59,300 bases of DNA from an uncultured Draconibacterium sp. (GTDB taxonomy: Bacteria > Bacteroidota > Bacteroidia > Bacteroidales > Prolixibacteraceae): the NCBI GenBank assembly GCA_947492175.1, contig CANLMQ010000036.1, positions 1-59,300 on the forward strand, in the 5' to 3' direction. The notes beneath the pieces were generated by a model. That model was not told where the DNA came from and searched no databases. It worked only from the letters and a program-made list of their open reading frames with translations. This document shows positions 1 through 9,431 of this stretch, in pieces. Position 1 is the stretch's first letter; each line of letters begins with the position of its first letter. A program made the translations under genes and the position numbers.

Positions 1-121
1 ACAATCCCAAGTCAATCAAAATATCAAAGAACAATTAAATTTATTTAGTAATAATTTTTAACGCATCAGTAGTATTTTGATTATATGAATTTGATCTGTT
101 TAACCTATAAAAATAATAATC

Positions 122-631
122 ATGCCAGTAGAAAAACTTAAAGCATTTCTCGACGAAAACAAGGTTAAGTATGTAACCATAAAACATTCTAATGCCTATA
201 CGTCGCAGGAAATAGCTGCAAAAGCACATGTTTCGGGAAAAGAATTTGCAAAAACGGTAATTGTTAAAATTGATGGACAATTAGCTATGGCTGTGTTACC
301 GGCTTCGTACCAGGTTGATTTTAAACTGTTGGAGGAAATTTTCGGAACCACAAAAGTTGCTTTGGCAACTGAGTCAGAATTTAATCGTTTTTTCCCCGAT
401 TGTGAAGTTGGGGCTATGCCACCTTTTGGAAATTTATACGATATGGAAGTATTTGTGGCGGAGTCGCTTGCTGAAGATGAAACTATTTCGTTTAATGCAG
501 GTAACCATACCGAGATGATACAGTTAAAGTATAAAGACTTTGAGCGATTGGTGGAACCCAGGGTTTTCAAATTTTCGTGGAAAACTGTTTCATTTCCTGG
601 CGATCCTGCAGATAGATGGGAGACGGAGTAA
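122..631 (+). CDS. YbaK/EbsC-family aminoacyl-tRNA deacylase-like protein
   Basis: The 169-aa product matches the YbaK/ProX fold over most of its length. Members of this family hydrolyse mischarged aminoacyl-tRNA such as Ala- or Cys-tRNA(Pro) in the cytosol. Visible family features are the N-terminal segment reading VKYVTIKHS, the KTVIVKIDGQ strand with its conserved lysine around residue 46, and the GAMPPFGN loop around residue 100. The length is normal for a free-standing deacylase. It stands alone, convergent with the recombinase gene that follows. Which mischarged tRNA it edits cannot be told from sequence. Confidence 0.85.
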   Translation: MPVEKLKAFLDENKVKYVTIKHSNAYTSQEIAAKAHVSGKEFAKTVIVKIDGQLAMAVLPASYQVDFKLLEEIFGTTKVALATESEFNRFFPDCEVGAMPPFGNLYDMEVFVAESLAEDETISFNAGNHTEMIQLKYKDFERLVEPRVFKFSWKTVSFPGDPADRWETE

Positions 632-669
632 TTTTACAAAAGAATAAAGAAATAGTATTCTTAATATTT

Positions 670-1653
670 CTAATTGTTTTTTAGAGGCTCAAATAGATTG
701 TCAAGGGGGCTGCGCAAGCATATCGCATCTTGTTTTGCGATGTCTTTATAAATCAATGTCGATTGGATATTTTTATGTCCCATTAATTTCTGAATAAGGT
801 GTATATCGTATCCATCTTCAATCAGATGTGTGGCAAAACTATGTCGGAAGGTGGTGCAACATATTTTTTTTGATATTCCTGCTAATCTTAATGCCTTTTT
901 TAGAGTTTTGTGAACCAGACTTTCACTAATAGAGTATTGTACCAACTTGCCTGACCGGGAATGATGCCGGAGTTTTTTTGACGGGAAAAGGAAATGTTCC
1001 TTAAACTCATTCGATGTCAGGTACTTATTGTCATATAATCCGTTTGGTTTGAATACCCCTGCATATTTATCAATGCTAATATTCTCATGAAATGATATTT
1101 CGACTTTATTTATCTGATTTATAATCGGGTTATAAAGAGTCTCGGGAAATAATGTAAACCTGGGGTGATTCTCGTCGTATATTTTAATTCGTTTTGTATC
1201 GAAATTAATATCTTTTACTCTTAAAGATAAACATTCATTGCAGCTCAAACCACAACCATACATCATGCATAGAATTAACCATTTTTCGCCCGATAAGGTG
1301 GATAGTAATCTTTTTATTTCTTCTTTTTTTAAAACTAAAGGTTTTTGTTTGTTACAAGGAGAATATAAAAGAATGGTATTTTTAAAAGGCATTTTAAGTA
1401 TTTCCTTACACAGAAATTTTAATGCACTAGCTGCTATTTTTTTTGAGGATTCAGCCATGGTTTTATTGTTTTTGATAAATGTGAGAAAATCATTAATATC
1501 TCTTTTTTCGATTTGCTCACAGCTTTTTATGTTTTTAAAAAAGAAAAAACGATAAATCCAATCCGAATAGCATTGAATTGTACTGGTACTGTAATTTTTT
1601 TGGAGTAATACAGAATGAACTTGGTTTAAAACTTCGGAAATTGCTTTGGTCAT
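670..1653 (-). CDS. Integron-integrase-like tyrosine recombinase lacking catalytic residues
   Basis: The 327-aa protein has an N-terminal SAM-like core-binding domain (YSTSTIQCYSDWIYRFF) and a C-terminal catalytic domain ending in an LRSPLD motif, which is typical of integron integrases and their chromosomal relatives. The first catalytic Arg, normally in a GLR motif, is Ser here (GCGLSCNECLSL). The His of HxLR is Thr (TTFRHSFATHL). The second Arg, the later His (LMGHKN) and the Tyr (STLIYKDI) remain. The frame is intact, so the protein may bind DNA without cutting it, or be decaying. No attC-like array was seen beside it. The fold is clear; activity is doubtful. Confidence 0.8.
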   Translation of the reverse strand: MTKAISEVLNQVHSVLLQKNYSTSTIQCYSDWIYRFFFFKNIKSCEQIEKRDINDFLTFIKNNKTMAESSKKIAASALKFLCKEILKMPFKNTILLYSPCNKQKPLVLKKEEIKRLLSTLSGEKWLILCMMYGCGLSCNECLSLRVKDINFDTKRIKIYDENHPRFTLFPETLYNPIINQINKVEISFHENISIDKYAGVFKPNGLYDNKYLTSNEFKEHFLFPSKKLRHHSRSGKLVQYSISESLVHKTLKKALRLAGISKKICCTTFRHSFATHLIEDGYDIHLIQKLMGHKNIQSTLIYKDIAKQDAICLRSPLDNLFEPLKNN

Positions 1654-1931
1654 TTAAGAGTTATTTAAATTTATGAAAGTATAAGTCAAAATTTCGGATA
1701 CGTAATTATTCCCAATAAAGTTTCTAATTAATATGTTATTTGGAGATATTCCATATTTACTTCTTGGAGAGTTAAGTGTTTGTAATAGATTGTTATATAG
1801 AAGTAGTTTGGAAATTGCTCTAACTTGTATCAACAATTTGTAATCATTTAAAAACTTTCCTTTATGAACATAGTGCCCATAACATTTGAAAGTGTTAAAG
1901 AGAAATTGAATAATTAATAAATAATGTTGAG
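1654..1931. other. Intergenic region without a supported gene
   Basis: AT-rich spacer between the divergently transcribed recombinase and the secreted CARDB protein. The only open frame is a low-complexity minus-strand one that overlaps the start of the next gene and has no recognisable domain. No TAnnTTTG box stands out. Confidence 0.5.
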
Positions 1932-4900
1932 ATGAAATACTTTTTACCATGTAAAATATTAACTGTTGTTATTATTCTTGCTGAAATAACAACAGGTTAT
2001 TCTCAAACAACCCAAAAACAACTTAATCTTACCAGGGAAATAGTTGTAAAAAAGGCTGATGAGAAAAAGCAAGACTTAGGTACCGATAAAAAAGGCAAAC
2101 TTATATCTGTTATGAAAAGTGCCAAAAGCTTTGATGGTACTGGTAAAAATGAGAATATTACTTTTGAGACACAGATTTTTGTAGAAAAAATTTCTTCAAA
2201 TAGTGATACTTTTAATACAATAAAAACAGTCTCTGAAAATCCTGTTGAATTAAAAACAAAAACTACTTCGAAGAAAAAAGGGTTACAAAGAGAAAGAGAA
2301 GGGACTAGTATTGAAAAAGGACGTGAGAATATCAAAATAAATACATCAGAAAAGGGAAAGTCACTTTGGGTACAATCTGTCTTAAAAGAAGCAGAAGTGC
2401 GAATTGTCTTGGATTCTGTAAAAAAGGAGAAAAAGGTTAAAGGTATATCTACTACTATTCTACAACCAATACTCAAGGAGGGTGAAGCACTTAAAATTGA
2501 TTCTACGAATAATCAAAATTTTCGTAACAGAAAAATATCAGTACAAACTATTGGCAAAAAAGCAGTTGCACCAAGTTTTCAAAAAGAAGAAAAAGAAATA
2601 AATCCTGTTCAGCTACAAAAAATGAATAAGCTGGATGTGCCATTTGAATCAGGTGCAGGTGATGAAACAGAACAAGTTAAATCAGCACAGGCGAGTTACA
2701 ACTTTATTCCATACCAACCAGATGGATGGGATAGTAAGATTGTAATTTCAACAGTGACAGGGACTAATACTTCTTCCGCAACAATTAATAGTGATGAAAC
2801 ATTATATCTTGATTTTGCTATGGTCAATACAGGCACAAGTAATTATAGCGATACGGTATTTTTAGTATTATATATAGATGATGTATTAAGAGAAGAATAC
2901 TATGTTGTTGGATTGGATGCTTTAAGTTATGTTGAAGCGCAAGATGAAGAAGTAGAACCTCTTTCTGCCGGTACTCATACCTTTAAAATAGTAGTAGATC
3001 CGGAGAATAAAATTGAAGAAACCAACGAAAGCGACAATGAGTACTCCCGTTCAAAAACAATAACCGGAACTGTTTGTGTAAATCTTACCCCTCACCAACC
3101 AGCAGGATGGGACGATAAAATTGTTGTTTCCACTACCCCCGGAACCAACACTTCGTCTACTACTATTTATGATAACCAGTTACTTTATGTAGATCTCGCT
3201 GTGTTTAATAATGGTACATGCGATATTTCTGAGGCATTTTCGTTTAAATTATATGTAGATGGAGTTTTAGAAAAATCTTATACCGATGAGGCTGGTTTAC
3301 CTGCAGGATATTATGATTATGTTGAAGATATTGAAATAGCTCCTTTATCAGAAGGAACGCATTCACTTAGAATTGTTGCCGATCCAGATAATGAAATTGA
3401 AGAAACCAACGAAAATGACAATGAATATTCCCGTTCAAAAACAATAACCGGAACTGTTTGTGTAAATCTTACTCCTCACCAACCAGCAGGATGGGACGAT
3501 AAAATTGTTGTTTCCACTACCCCCGGAACCAACACTTCGTCTACTACTATTTATGATAACCAGTTACTTTATTTAGATCTCGCTGTGTTTAATAATGGTA
3601 CATGCGATATTTCTGAGGCATTTTCGTTTAAATTATATGTAGATGGAGTTTTAGAAAAATCGTATACCGATGAGGATGGTTTGCCGGCAGGATATTATGA
3701 TTATGTTGAAGATATTGAAATCGGACCTTTGCCGGCAGGAACGCACTCGTTTAAAATTGTTGCCGATGTAAATAATGAAGTTGAAGAAACCAACGAAAAT
3801 GATAACGAGTACTCCTGTTCTAAAACGATAACCGGAACTGTTTGTGTAAATCTTACTCCTCACCAACCCGCAGAATGGGACGATAAAATTGTTGTTTCCA
3901 CTACGTCCGGAACCAACACTTCGGCTACCACTATTTACGATAACCAGACACTTTATGTAGATTTGGCTGTGCTTAATAATGGGACATGCGATATTTCTGA
4001 GGCATTTTCGTTTAAATTTTATGTAGATGGAGTTTTGGAAAAATCGTATACCGATGAGGATGGTTTGCCGGCAGGATATTATGATTATGTTGAAGATATT
4101 GAAATCGGACCTTTGCCGGCAGGAACGCACTCGTTTAAAATTGTTGCCGATGTAAATAATGAAGTTGAAGAAACCAACGAAAATGATAACGAGTACTCCT
4201 GTTCTAAAACGATAACCGGAACTGTTTGTGTAAATCTTACTCCTCACCAACCCGCAGAATGGGACGATAAAATTGTTATCTCCACTACGTCCGTAACCAA
4301 CACTTCGGCTACCACTATTTATGATAACCAGACACTTTATGTAGATTTGGCTGTGTTTAATAATGGTACATGCGATATTTCTGAGGCATTTTCGTTTAAA
4401 TTATATGTAGATGGAGTTTTGGAAAAATCGTATACCGATGAGAATGGTTTGCCGGCAGGATATTATGATTATGTTGAAGATATTGAAATCGGACCTTTGC
4501 CGGCAGGAACGCACTCATTTAAAATTGTTGCCGATGCAAATAATGAAATTGAAGAAACCAACGAAAAAGATAACGAGTACTCTTGCTCTATAACAATAGT
4601 TCCTGAAACAGAGTTTTTACTCCCTTTCTGGGGGTGTCTGGTGCTTGATGGGAATGACGATTATGCCGATACTCCAGATCATGATGAACTGGATTTGGGA
4701 GATGAAAGTGGTGAAAGTATTACTGTTGAAGCCTGGATAAAATTTGCAGATTTTAGTTCTTCGGACATTATTCTTAAGTCAGATGCTTATTGGCTTTATA
4801 CAGATGCTTATACAAGTATGGGGTACGATTTCAGAGAATTGGGATTTATTGTGCGTTCTGGTTCTTCAAACTTAATTGTTTCGTGTGGTACTACAATTTA

Positions 4901-5579
4901 TGGTGGCGGATTATGGAATGAGGGCTGGCATCATGTGGCAGGGGTGTATGATAAAATTACCGGAAATATGGGCCTGTATATGGACGGGGAACAACTTGAT
5001 GTTTGGAACGCAGGGGCTCATGCTATAAATAATTCATCTCATACCTTGATAGTGGGTAACAATTTTAACGGGTGTATTGATGAAATGCGAATCTCTGACT
5101 GTGCCCGATATACAAGTGCGGAATATAACATTCCAACAGAACCATTTACAACGGATGAAAATACCCGAGCATTATGGCATTTTAATGAACCTTTGAATTG
5201 TGAAGAATGTAACGACTGTTGTAAATTCAATAATGTACTTTACTTAAATAAAGGAGCTTATATAACTTCTGTTGAAAGCATGAACCTTCCGGGGGAAAAT
5301 AAACCTGTGCGGTTAAAAAACTACCCCAATCCGTTTAATGACTTGACAACCATTGAGTTTTGCATCCCTGAGAGGGCACATGTCTCCATTATTGTTTACG
5401 ACTTAATGGGAAGGGAAATTAACAGGTTGGTTGAACGAACTTACCTGCCGGGAGAATATACTGTATCATGGAATGGAAGAAACTACTCCAATGTTCAGGT
5501 TCCCCATGGTATTTACTTGCTGCAAATGGTTGCCGGCGATGATAGGATTATGAGAAAATTGCAGTTGTGCAGTGAATAA
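1932..5579 (+). CDS. Secreted CARDB-repeat and LamG protein with T9SS sorting domain
   Basis: The 1215-aa protein starts with a signal peptide (about residues 1-24) and a long Lys/Glu/Ser-rich linker to about residue 250. Five tandem CARDB-type Ig-like modules follow (about 255-890); the last four are nearly identical 128-aa copies encoded by exact 384-bp units. Next is a LamG/concanavalin-like jelly-roll domain (about 897-1090, with SITVEAWIKF and EGWHHVAGVYD). The C-terminus is a type A type IX secretion sorting domain (YPNPFND, then GEYTVSWNGRN and HGIYLLQM). It should be exported and anchored at or released from the cell surface, acting as an adhesin or glycan-binding protein. The ligand is unknown. 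Confidence 0.85.
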   Translation: MKYFLPCKILTVVIILAEITTGYSQTTQKQLNLTREIVVKKADEKKQDLGTDKKGKLISVMKSAKSFDGTGKNENITFETQIFVEKISSNSDTFNTIKTVSENPVELKTKTTSKKKGLQREREGTSIEKGRENIKINTSEKGKSLWVQSVLKEAEVRIVLDSVKKEKKVKGISTTILQPILKEGEALKIDSTNNQNFRNRKISVQTIGKKAVAPSFQKEEKEINPVQLQKMNKLDVPFESGAGDETEQVKSAQASYNFIPYQPDGWDSKIVISTVTGTNTSSATINSDETLYLDFAMVNTGTSNYSDTVFLVLYIDDVLREEYYVVGLDALSYVEAQDEEVEPLSAGTHTFKIVVDPENKIEETNESDNEYSRSKTITGTVCVNLTPHQPAGWDDKIVVSTTPGTNTSSTTIYDNQLLYVDLAVFNNGTCDISEAFSFKLYVDGVLEKSYTDEAGLPAGYYDYVEDIEIAPLSEGTHSLRIVADPDNEIEETNENDNEYSRSKTITGTVCVNLTPHQPAGWDDKIVVSTTPGTNTSSTTIYDNQLLYLDLAVFNNGTCDISEAFSFKLYVDGVLEKSYTDEDGLPAGYYDYVEDIEIGPLPAGTHSFKIVADVNNEVEETNENDNEYSCSKTITGTVCVNLTPHQPAEWDDKIVVSTTSGTNTSATTIYDNQTLYVDLAVLNNGTCDISEAFSFKFYVDGVLEKSYTDEDGLPAGYYDYVEDIEIGPLPAGTHSFKIVADVNNEVEETNENDNEYSCSKTITGTVCVNLTPHQPAEWDDKIVISTTSVTNTSATTIYDNQTLYVDLAVFNNGTCDISEAFSFKLYVDGVLEKSYTDENGLPAGYYDYVEDIEIGPLPAGTHSFKIVADANNEIEETNEKDNEYSCSITIVPETEFLLPFWGCLVLDGNDDYADTPDHDELDLGDESGESITVEAWIKFADFSSSDIILKSDAYWLYTDAYTSMGYDFRELGFIVRSGSSNLIVSCGTTIYGGGLWNEGWHHVAGVYDKITGNMGLYMDGEQLDVWNAGAHAINNSSHTLIVGNNFNGCIDEMRISDCARYTSAEYNIPTEPFTTDENTRALWHFNEPLNCEECNDCCKFNNVLYLNKGAYITSVESMNLPGENKPVRLKNYPNPFNDLTTIEFCIPERAHVSIIVYDLMGREINRLVERTYLPGEYTVSWNGRNYSNVQVPHGIYLLQMVAGDDRIMRKLQLCSE
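2697..4597 (+). repeat. Five tandem CARDB coding repeats, four of exactly 384 bp
   Basis: A recurring aaccggaactgtttgtgt block occurs at 3062, 3446, 3830 and 4214, giving a strict 384-bp (128-codon) period. The four later units are nearly identical at the DNA level, while the first unit (about 2697-3061) is diverged. This suggests recent duplication or gene conversion. Copy number could vary by recombination and could be mis-assembled from short reads. Confidence 0.9.
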
Positions 5580-5673
5580 GAAAACTAAAAGAATTAGTGG
5601 AGTCCAGAACCCACTCAAATAAACGGGGCGAATCCGAAAAGCCTGATGAGTAGGACAACTAAAAATTACAGAA

Positions 5674-6389
5674 ATGAAAAAACATCTATTCTTGTTAATA
5701 GCGGGGGTGACGTTTATTTGCTCCATTTTGTATATAAATTCTGCTAAGGGACAGGAAGCTGGTACGATAAACCATCCAACAATTATTCAAGAGGCCGGGG
5801 TGATACAATCCGGCGAGCAGGATGATATGTCCATGGCACGTAAGTTTTGGTTTCAGTTTGGAATTGGACCGGGTTATACTTTGATATCAACGGATGATTT
5901 CGGAGCAGAATTTCGCATTTCCGGCGTAAGCATGATTGCAGAGATTGAACCTGGTATTTATATAAATAATAATCAGGTAATTTTTGCAGATATATTCGGT
6001 CAAACCCTATTTAGTCCAACCTATGAATACGGAGGAGTAGAAATGTCTTCATCTGAAGATTTGTCAGTAGTCTGGAGTGGTTTGGGATTGGGGTTTGGAC
6101 ATTATTTTGAGCCCCAGAGAATTATTATAAAAGGGAGTATAGGGATTGACAGGCTCTCGATAGATGAAGATGGAGAAACCACAGCTGAAACACAATCAGG
6201 TATATATGGAAAATTGGCTGTTGGTAAAGAATGGCTGGTATCTAAAAAGTTGCTTTGGGAATTTCTGCCCATGGACATATAGGTTCGATGAAAGATAAAG
6301 AAGTAAATGGATTTGCTACCAAATGGCACGCTTCGAGTTTAGGCGTAACGGCAACCTTAACCTGGGTGCCTAAAGCTTTAAGTCAATGA
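5674..6389 (+). pseudogene. Outer-membrane beta-barrel-like protein, frameshifted near its C-terminus
   Basis: The intact frame gives 202 aa (5674-6282) with a signal peptide (MKKHLFLLIAGVTFICS) and Gly/aromatic alternating strands typical of small outer-membrane barrels. The frame then ends in LLWEFLPMDI. Shifting by one base near 6253-6262 restores a natural continuation (GISAHGHIGSMKDKEVNGF, then a last strand SSLGVTATLTWVP) that stops at 6387-6389. One base appears to have been lost, removing the final beta-strands needed for insertion. Either the gene is broken or the assembly has an error. It lies 94 bp downstream of the secreted CARDB gene. Confidence 0.65.
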
Positions 6390-6415
6390 TAAATAGGTCG
6401 CAAAAATATTGAGTT

Positions 6416-6928
6416 ATGAAAAATATTAGAAATTTATTTAGATATACAATTTGTATAATTTTATTCCTATTAACAATAGGATGTCCTAACGATGAAGAAC
6501 CAGAATCACTTACAGGAGATTGGGATATTACTCTAAAGTATGTTGACCCAATAGATGGAACAGACATTGGAACATTAACTGGAATAATGGAACTTACACA
6601 TGATGGGAATAAACTTAGTGGAGAAGTCTCGGATCAAGAAGGTTCTACTCCATTGCTTTCAAGTTGTTGTGTTCAAGATAATAATGTTGCAATCGATTTT
6701 TATATAGATGAGTTCCTTCATAACTTGGAAGGGATTATAAATTCTAGCTATAATTCTATGGATGGAGAAATATATATTATCTCTGAAAATTTGAAAATAG
6801 AGTTTGGTACATGGAGTGCTTCAAAATCTTTAAAAGGAGCATCTTTGATATCTTCAAGTGAGTCAAAAGGGGATCTAACTGAAAAGTTATATGAAATATT
6901 GTTGAAATATAATAACCAAATCAGATGA
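6416..6928 (+). CDS. Small lipoprotein
   Basis: The 170-aa product has a lipoprotein signal with lipobox LTIGC (Cys23), followed by acidic residues as is common in exported Bacteroidota lipoproteins. The body starts with LTGDWDITLKY and continues with alternating strands (GTLTGIMELTHDGNKLSGEVSD), which resembles lipocalin-like or META-like beta-barrel lipoproteins. I do not recognise a specific family. It follows the frameshifted barrel gene on the same strand and ends at TGA 6926-6928; the same frame stays open beyond the next ATG. Confidence 0.7.
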   Translation: MKNIRNLFRYTICIILFLLTIGCPNDEEPESLTGDWDITLKYVDPIDGTDIGTLTGIMELTHDGNKLSGEVSDQEGSTPLLSSCCVQDNNVAIDFYIDEFLHNLEGIINSSYNSMDGEIYIISENLKIEFGTWSASKSLKGASLISSSESKGDLTEKLYEILLKYNNQIR

Positions 6929-6934
6929 CTCCTT

Positions 6935-7072
6935 ATGACTTCTGCATCTGATTATAATTGTATTAATGCTTTTTATCCGGGTGAAATTTATGTTATTGTT
7001 CTGGAAATAAGAAGCCAGTTTGGACAGTCTGTTTTGCAAAACAGTGATTTCATAGACACTATAAAATTTTAA
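6935..7072 (+). CDS. Possible 45-aa peptide or lipoprotein-gene remnant
   Basis: An ATG at 6935 opens a 45-codon frame that is in phase with the preceding lipoprotein gene and separated from it only by its TGA stop and two codons. The peptide (MTSASDYNCINAFYPGEIYV...) has a protein-like composition, unlike the usual random AT-rich frames. It could be a former C-terminal extension cut off by a nonsense mutation, a remnant of another gene, or chance. No family is recognised. Confidence 0.25.
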   Translation: MTSASDYNCINAFYPGEIYVIVLEIRSQFGQSVLQNSDFIDTIKF

Positions 7073-7182
7073 AACAATCACTAGTGAAAAAATAATTGTT
7101 ATTGTACACGACGAAGCGTTATCTAACCAGTTTCCTTGTATATCTACCAGAGTATTTTTTATAACTTATAAAAAATAGTATC

Positions 7183-7653
7183 ATGAAGGTTTATAAATTG
7201 TTTTGTATAGTGGTGTTTTTGTGTGCTCTGGCTCTACCATACGACACAGAGGCACAAGTTAGAAAAGAAGTTATTGAGACCTATGAGCTTGTCCCTCCTA
7301 GTCAGATAGTGTGGGGACCTTGTGCATGGTTAGGATACGACCATATTCCGATGGCTGGTGATATGGAAATATACCATAAGTCTACATTTTTGTTTATGGA
7401 TAATGGAATGTATGTGTATCACGGGAAAGGGTATTGGAAAGGAAGCATTTATAATAAAGAAGGTGTGGCTGTACCCTTTAATCTCCCTTCGATGGTTAAA
7501 CTAATATTGTTACCCAACGGGATGGAACACAGGTTGAGTATAATAACAGGCTCTATTGGCGGAATGCAGATGGCCGCCGTAGTACGAATAAACCTTACCG
7601 GCAAAGAACCAATTGTATCTATTGAAAATATAACTTGTGTATGTAAAAACTGA
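7183..7653 (+). CDS. Secreted protein of unknown function
   Basis: The 156-aa product begins with a signal peptide (MKVYKLFCIVVFLCALALPYDTEAQ). The mature part contains Trp- and Gly-rich stretches (IVWGPCAWLGYDHIPMAGD, YHGKGYWKGS) and ends in a CVC motif. I do not recognise a family. A short intergenic region precedes it, and it is convergent with the alcohol dehydrogenase gene. Export to the periplasm or outside is likely; the role is unknown. Confidence 0.6.
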   Translation: MKVYKLFCIVVFLCALALPYDTEAQVRKEVIETYELVPPSQIVWGPCAWLGYDHIPMAGDMEIYHKSTFLFMDNGMYVYHGKGYWKGSIYNKEGVAVPFNLPSMVKLILLPNGMEHRLSIITGSIGGMQMAAVVRINLTGKEPIVSIENITCVCKN

Positions 7654-7751
7654 GATTCTTGTGCGTTTTTAGAAAAATTATGAGTTAAACATGGAAAACA
7701 TATATGATTAGGAGGAATGCCTGCTCTCTTGGATGGAGTTTTGTGTTTTAC

Positions 7752-8771
7752 TCATACAACCAGTACTTTAGCCCCCTTAATTTTTCTATTTTTTATATCC
7801 ATAATTGCCTGGTTGGCTTTTTCAAAAGGGTAGACCTGAACCTCAGGTTTAAATTTCATTTCAGCTGCCAGCTTGAGAAATTCTTTTATATCGTGGCTGG
7901 TAGCATTGGCCACGCTTTTAATCTCTTTTTCCATCCATAAATGGCGCGAATAGTCAATTTTCTGCAGGTATTCCGTGTCGATGCTTTCTTTTCGGATGGC
8001 GTTAATTACCAGCCGGCCGCCCGGTTTCAGGCATTCCAGTGCATGTACAATGGGTTTCCATACCGGAGTAGTGTCGATAATACAATCGAGCAAATGAGAA
8101 GGATAGTCAGTGGTTTTTCCTGCCCATACTGCGCCTAAGTGTCGGGCAAATTCTCTTTCTTTGGGATTACGTGCAAAGACGTAAACTTCAGAGCCGGGAT
8201 ACCGGTGTTTTATTAGTTTCATAACAAGATGTGCAGAAGCGCCAAAACCGGTAAGCCCAATCCTGTATCCATTTTTCGCATTGCACAGTTCGAGTGAACG
8301 AAAACCGATGGCTCCCGCGCATAACAATGGGGCGGCTTCAATATCCGTAAAGAAATCAGGAATGGGATAAGCATATTTTTCGGGTACAACCATGTATTCT
8401 GCATATCCACCATTTACATCGCGGCCGGTAGCAATAAACGAATTACAAAGATTTTCTTTGCCCGTTACACAATATTCGCATTCTCCGCAAGCTGAGTAAA
8501 TCCAGGCAACGCCAACCCGTTCGCCTGTTGTAATGTATGTGCCTTTCGATTCTAAAACTTCTCCAACAACCTGATGTCCTGGAACTACCGGAAATAAAGG
8601 GGGAGGAGTACGCCCTTCAATTTCATCAATTTCGGTATGACAAACACCGCAGGCACTTACTTTAATCAGTATTTCTCCTTGCAGGGGAACCGGTTTTGGT
8701 AATTCCGTTAATCTCAAAGGGTTGCTTTCTGTTCTTAAATCCGATATTTTGTCGATAACCCAGGCTTTCAT
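7752..8771 (-). CDS. Zinc-dependent alcohol dehydrogenase family protein
   Basis: The 339-aa medium-chain dehydrogenase has a GroES-like N-terminal half with catalytic-zinc ligands in CGVCHTE and GHQVVGE. The structural-zinc cluster is CGECEYCVTGKENLC. The nucleotide-binding half carries GLTGFGASAHLVMKLIK, and the loop GFGASAH points to the AdhA-like subgroup of propanol/alcohol dehydrogenases. The expected reaction is NAD(P)-linked oxidation of alcohols or reduction of aldehydes in the cytosol; the substrate cannot be read from sequence. It is a single gene facing away from the small gene at 8858. Confidence 0.88.
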   Translation of the reverse strand: MKAWVIDKISDLRTESNPLRLTELPKPVPLQGEILIKVSACGVCHTEIDEIEGRTPPPLFPVVPGHQVVGEVLESKGTYITTGERVGVAWIYSACGECEYCVTGKENLCNSFIATGRDVNGGYAEYMVVPEKYAYPIPDFFTDIEAAPLLCAGAIGFRSLELCNAKNGYRIGLTGFGASAHLVMKLIKHRYPGSEVYVFARNPKEREFARHLGAVWAGKTTDYPSHLLDCIIDTTPVWKPIVHALECLKPGGRLVINAIRKESIDTEYLQKIDYSRHLWMEKEIKSVANATSHDIKEFLKLAAEMKFKPEVQVYPFEKANQAIMDIKNRKIKGAKVLVV

Positions 8772-8857
8772 ACAAGTAAAGTTATTATTTGTAAAAAGGA
8801 AAACGTAACGAATCTCTGAAATCTGTTTTACGTTATAACTGAGTAACTGTTTATAAG

Positions 8858-9121
8858 ATGAATGATTTAATTCAAATTAAAGTAAAATGCCATTCAGGAT
8901 ATAAATCGAATGAATACCCAAAGTATTTTTACTGGGATGGTATTCGCTTTAACGTACTGGAGATTATAGACCGCTGGTACCAGGGAGACTTAAACCCGGA
9001 ATTTACACCGGTATACTATTTTAAAGTAAAAACAGAAGATGCAAAACTCTACATTCTGAAATATGAAGAACTAATAGATAAATGGTTTTTGCTGATTCAC
9101 GGAGAAAGTATTAATCTTTAA
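8858..9121 (+). CDS. Conserved small cytoplasmic protein of unknown function
   Basis: The 87-aa product has no signal peptide and is rich in Tyr and Trp (YPKYFYWDGIRFNVLEIIDRWYQGD, then FKVKTEDAKLYILKYEELIDKWFL). The compact beta-rich pattern resembles small uncharacterised proteins found in other Bacteroidota, but I cannot name a family with confidence. It is divergent from the alcohol dehydrogenase gene and followed by palindromic sequence. Confidence 0.65.
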   Translation: MNDLIQIKVKCHSGYKSNEYPKYFYWDGIRFNVLEIIDRWYQGDLNPEFTPVYYFKVKTEDAKLYILKYEELIDKWFLLIHGESINL

Positions 9122-9363
9122 AATATGCATGTTCAACATGTTTTCCTTATTGCTCTGTTATTTTGATATTATGCTCTGTTAAAAAGTATGTATGCTCAGC
9201 ATGTTTTTAATATTTCCTAGATAATTTTAGTGTGTGCTTTCGAAAAATATATTTACGCTCGTCATATTTTGGATTTTGCTCTTTGGATTTCGCCAGGCGC
9301 CGAATGTTCAATAAATTCAGAAATTCCGTTTTACAGGTGTGGGGTGGTTATAAGTTTAGGGAA
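9122..9363. other. Intergenic spacer with two short palindromes
   Basis: No gene is seen. Two short perfect palindromes separated by about 50 nt, CATGTTCAACATG near 9129 and ATGCTCAGCAT near 9192, are both followed by T-rich sequence, and TGCTCTGTTA occurs twice between them. They may serve as weak terminators for the small gene at 8858. Confidence 0.4.
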
Positions 9364-9407
9364 TAAAAAAGGATTTCATCTGTCAGCCGACCGATAAAAT
9401 CCTTTTT
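9364..9407 (-). terminator. Terminator of the methylmalonyl-CoA decarboxylase operon
   Basis: AAAAAGGATTT pairs with AAATCCTTTTT around a loop of about 20 nt. Read on the minus strand the stem ends in a T-run, 25 nt after the stop of the last gene of the operon. Confidence 0.75.
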
Positions 9408-9431
9408 CAATATAATTTGTAAGTTATTTGC

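Noticed and set aside
670..1931. Integron with attC cassettes beside the integrase-like gene
   Set aside because: No attC-like imperfect hairpins or cassette-like genes were seen on either side, and the enzyme lacks catalytic residues.
1654..1950. Minus-strand 98-aa open frame
   Set aside because: Low-complexity AT-rich composition, no domain, and it overlaps the start of the secreted CARDB gene.
3651..4250. Minus-strand 199-aa frame through the CARDB repeats
   Set aside because: It is a repeated shadow of the coding repeats on the other strand, with Ile/Phe-rich nonsense sequence.
3062..4597. Regular repeats as a possible CRISPR array
   Set aside because: The units are 384 bp, contiguous and coding; there are no unique spacers.
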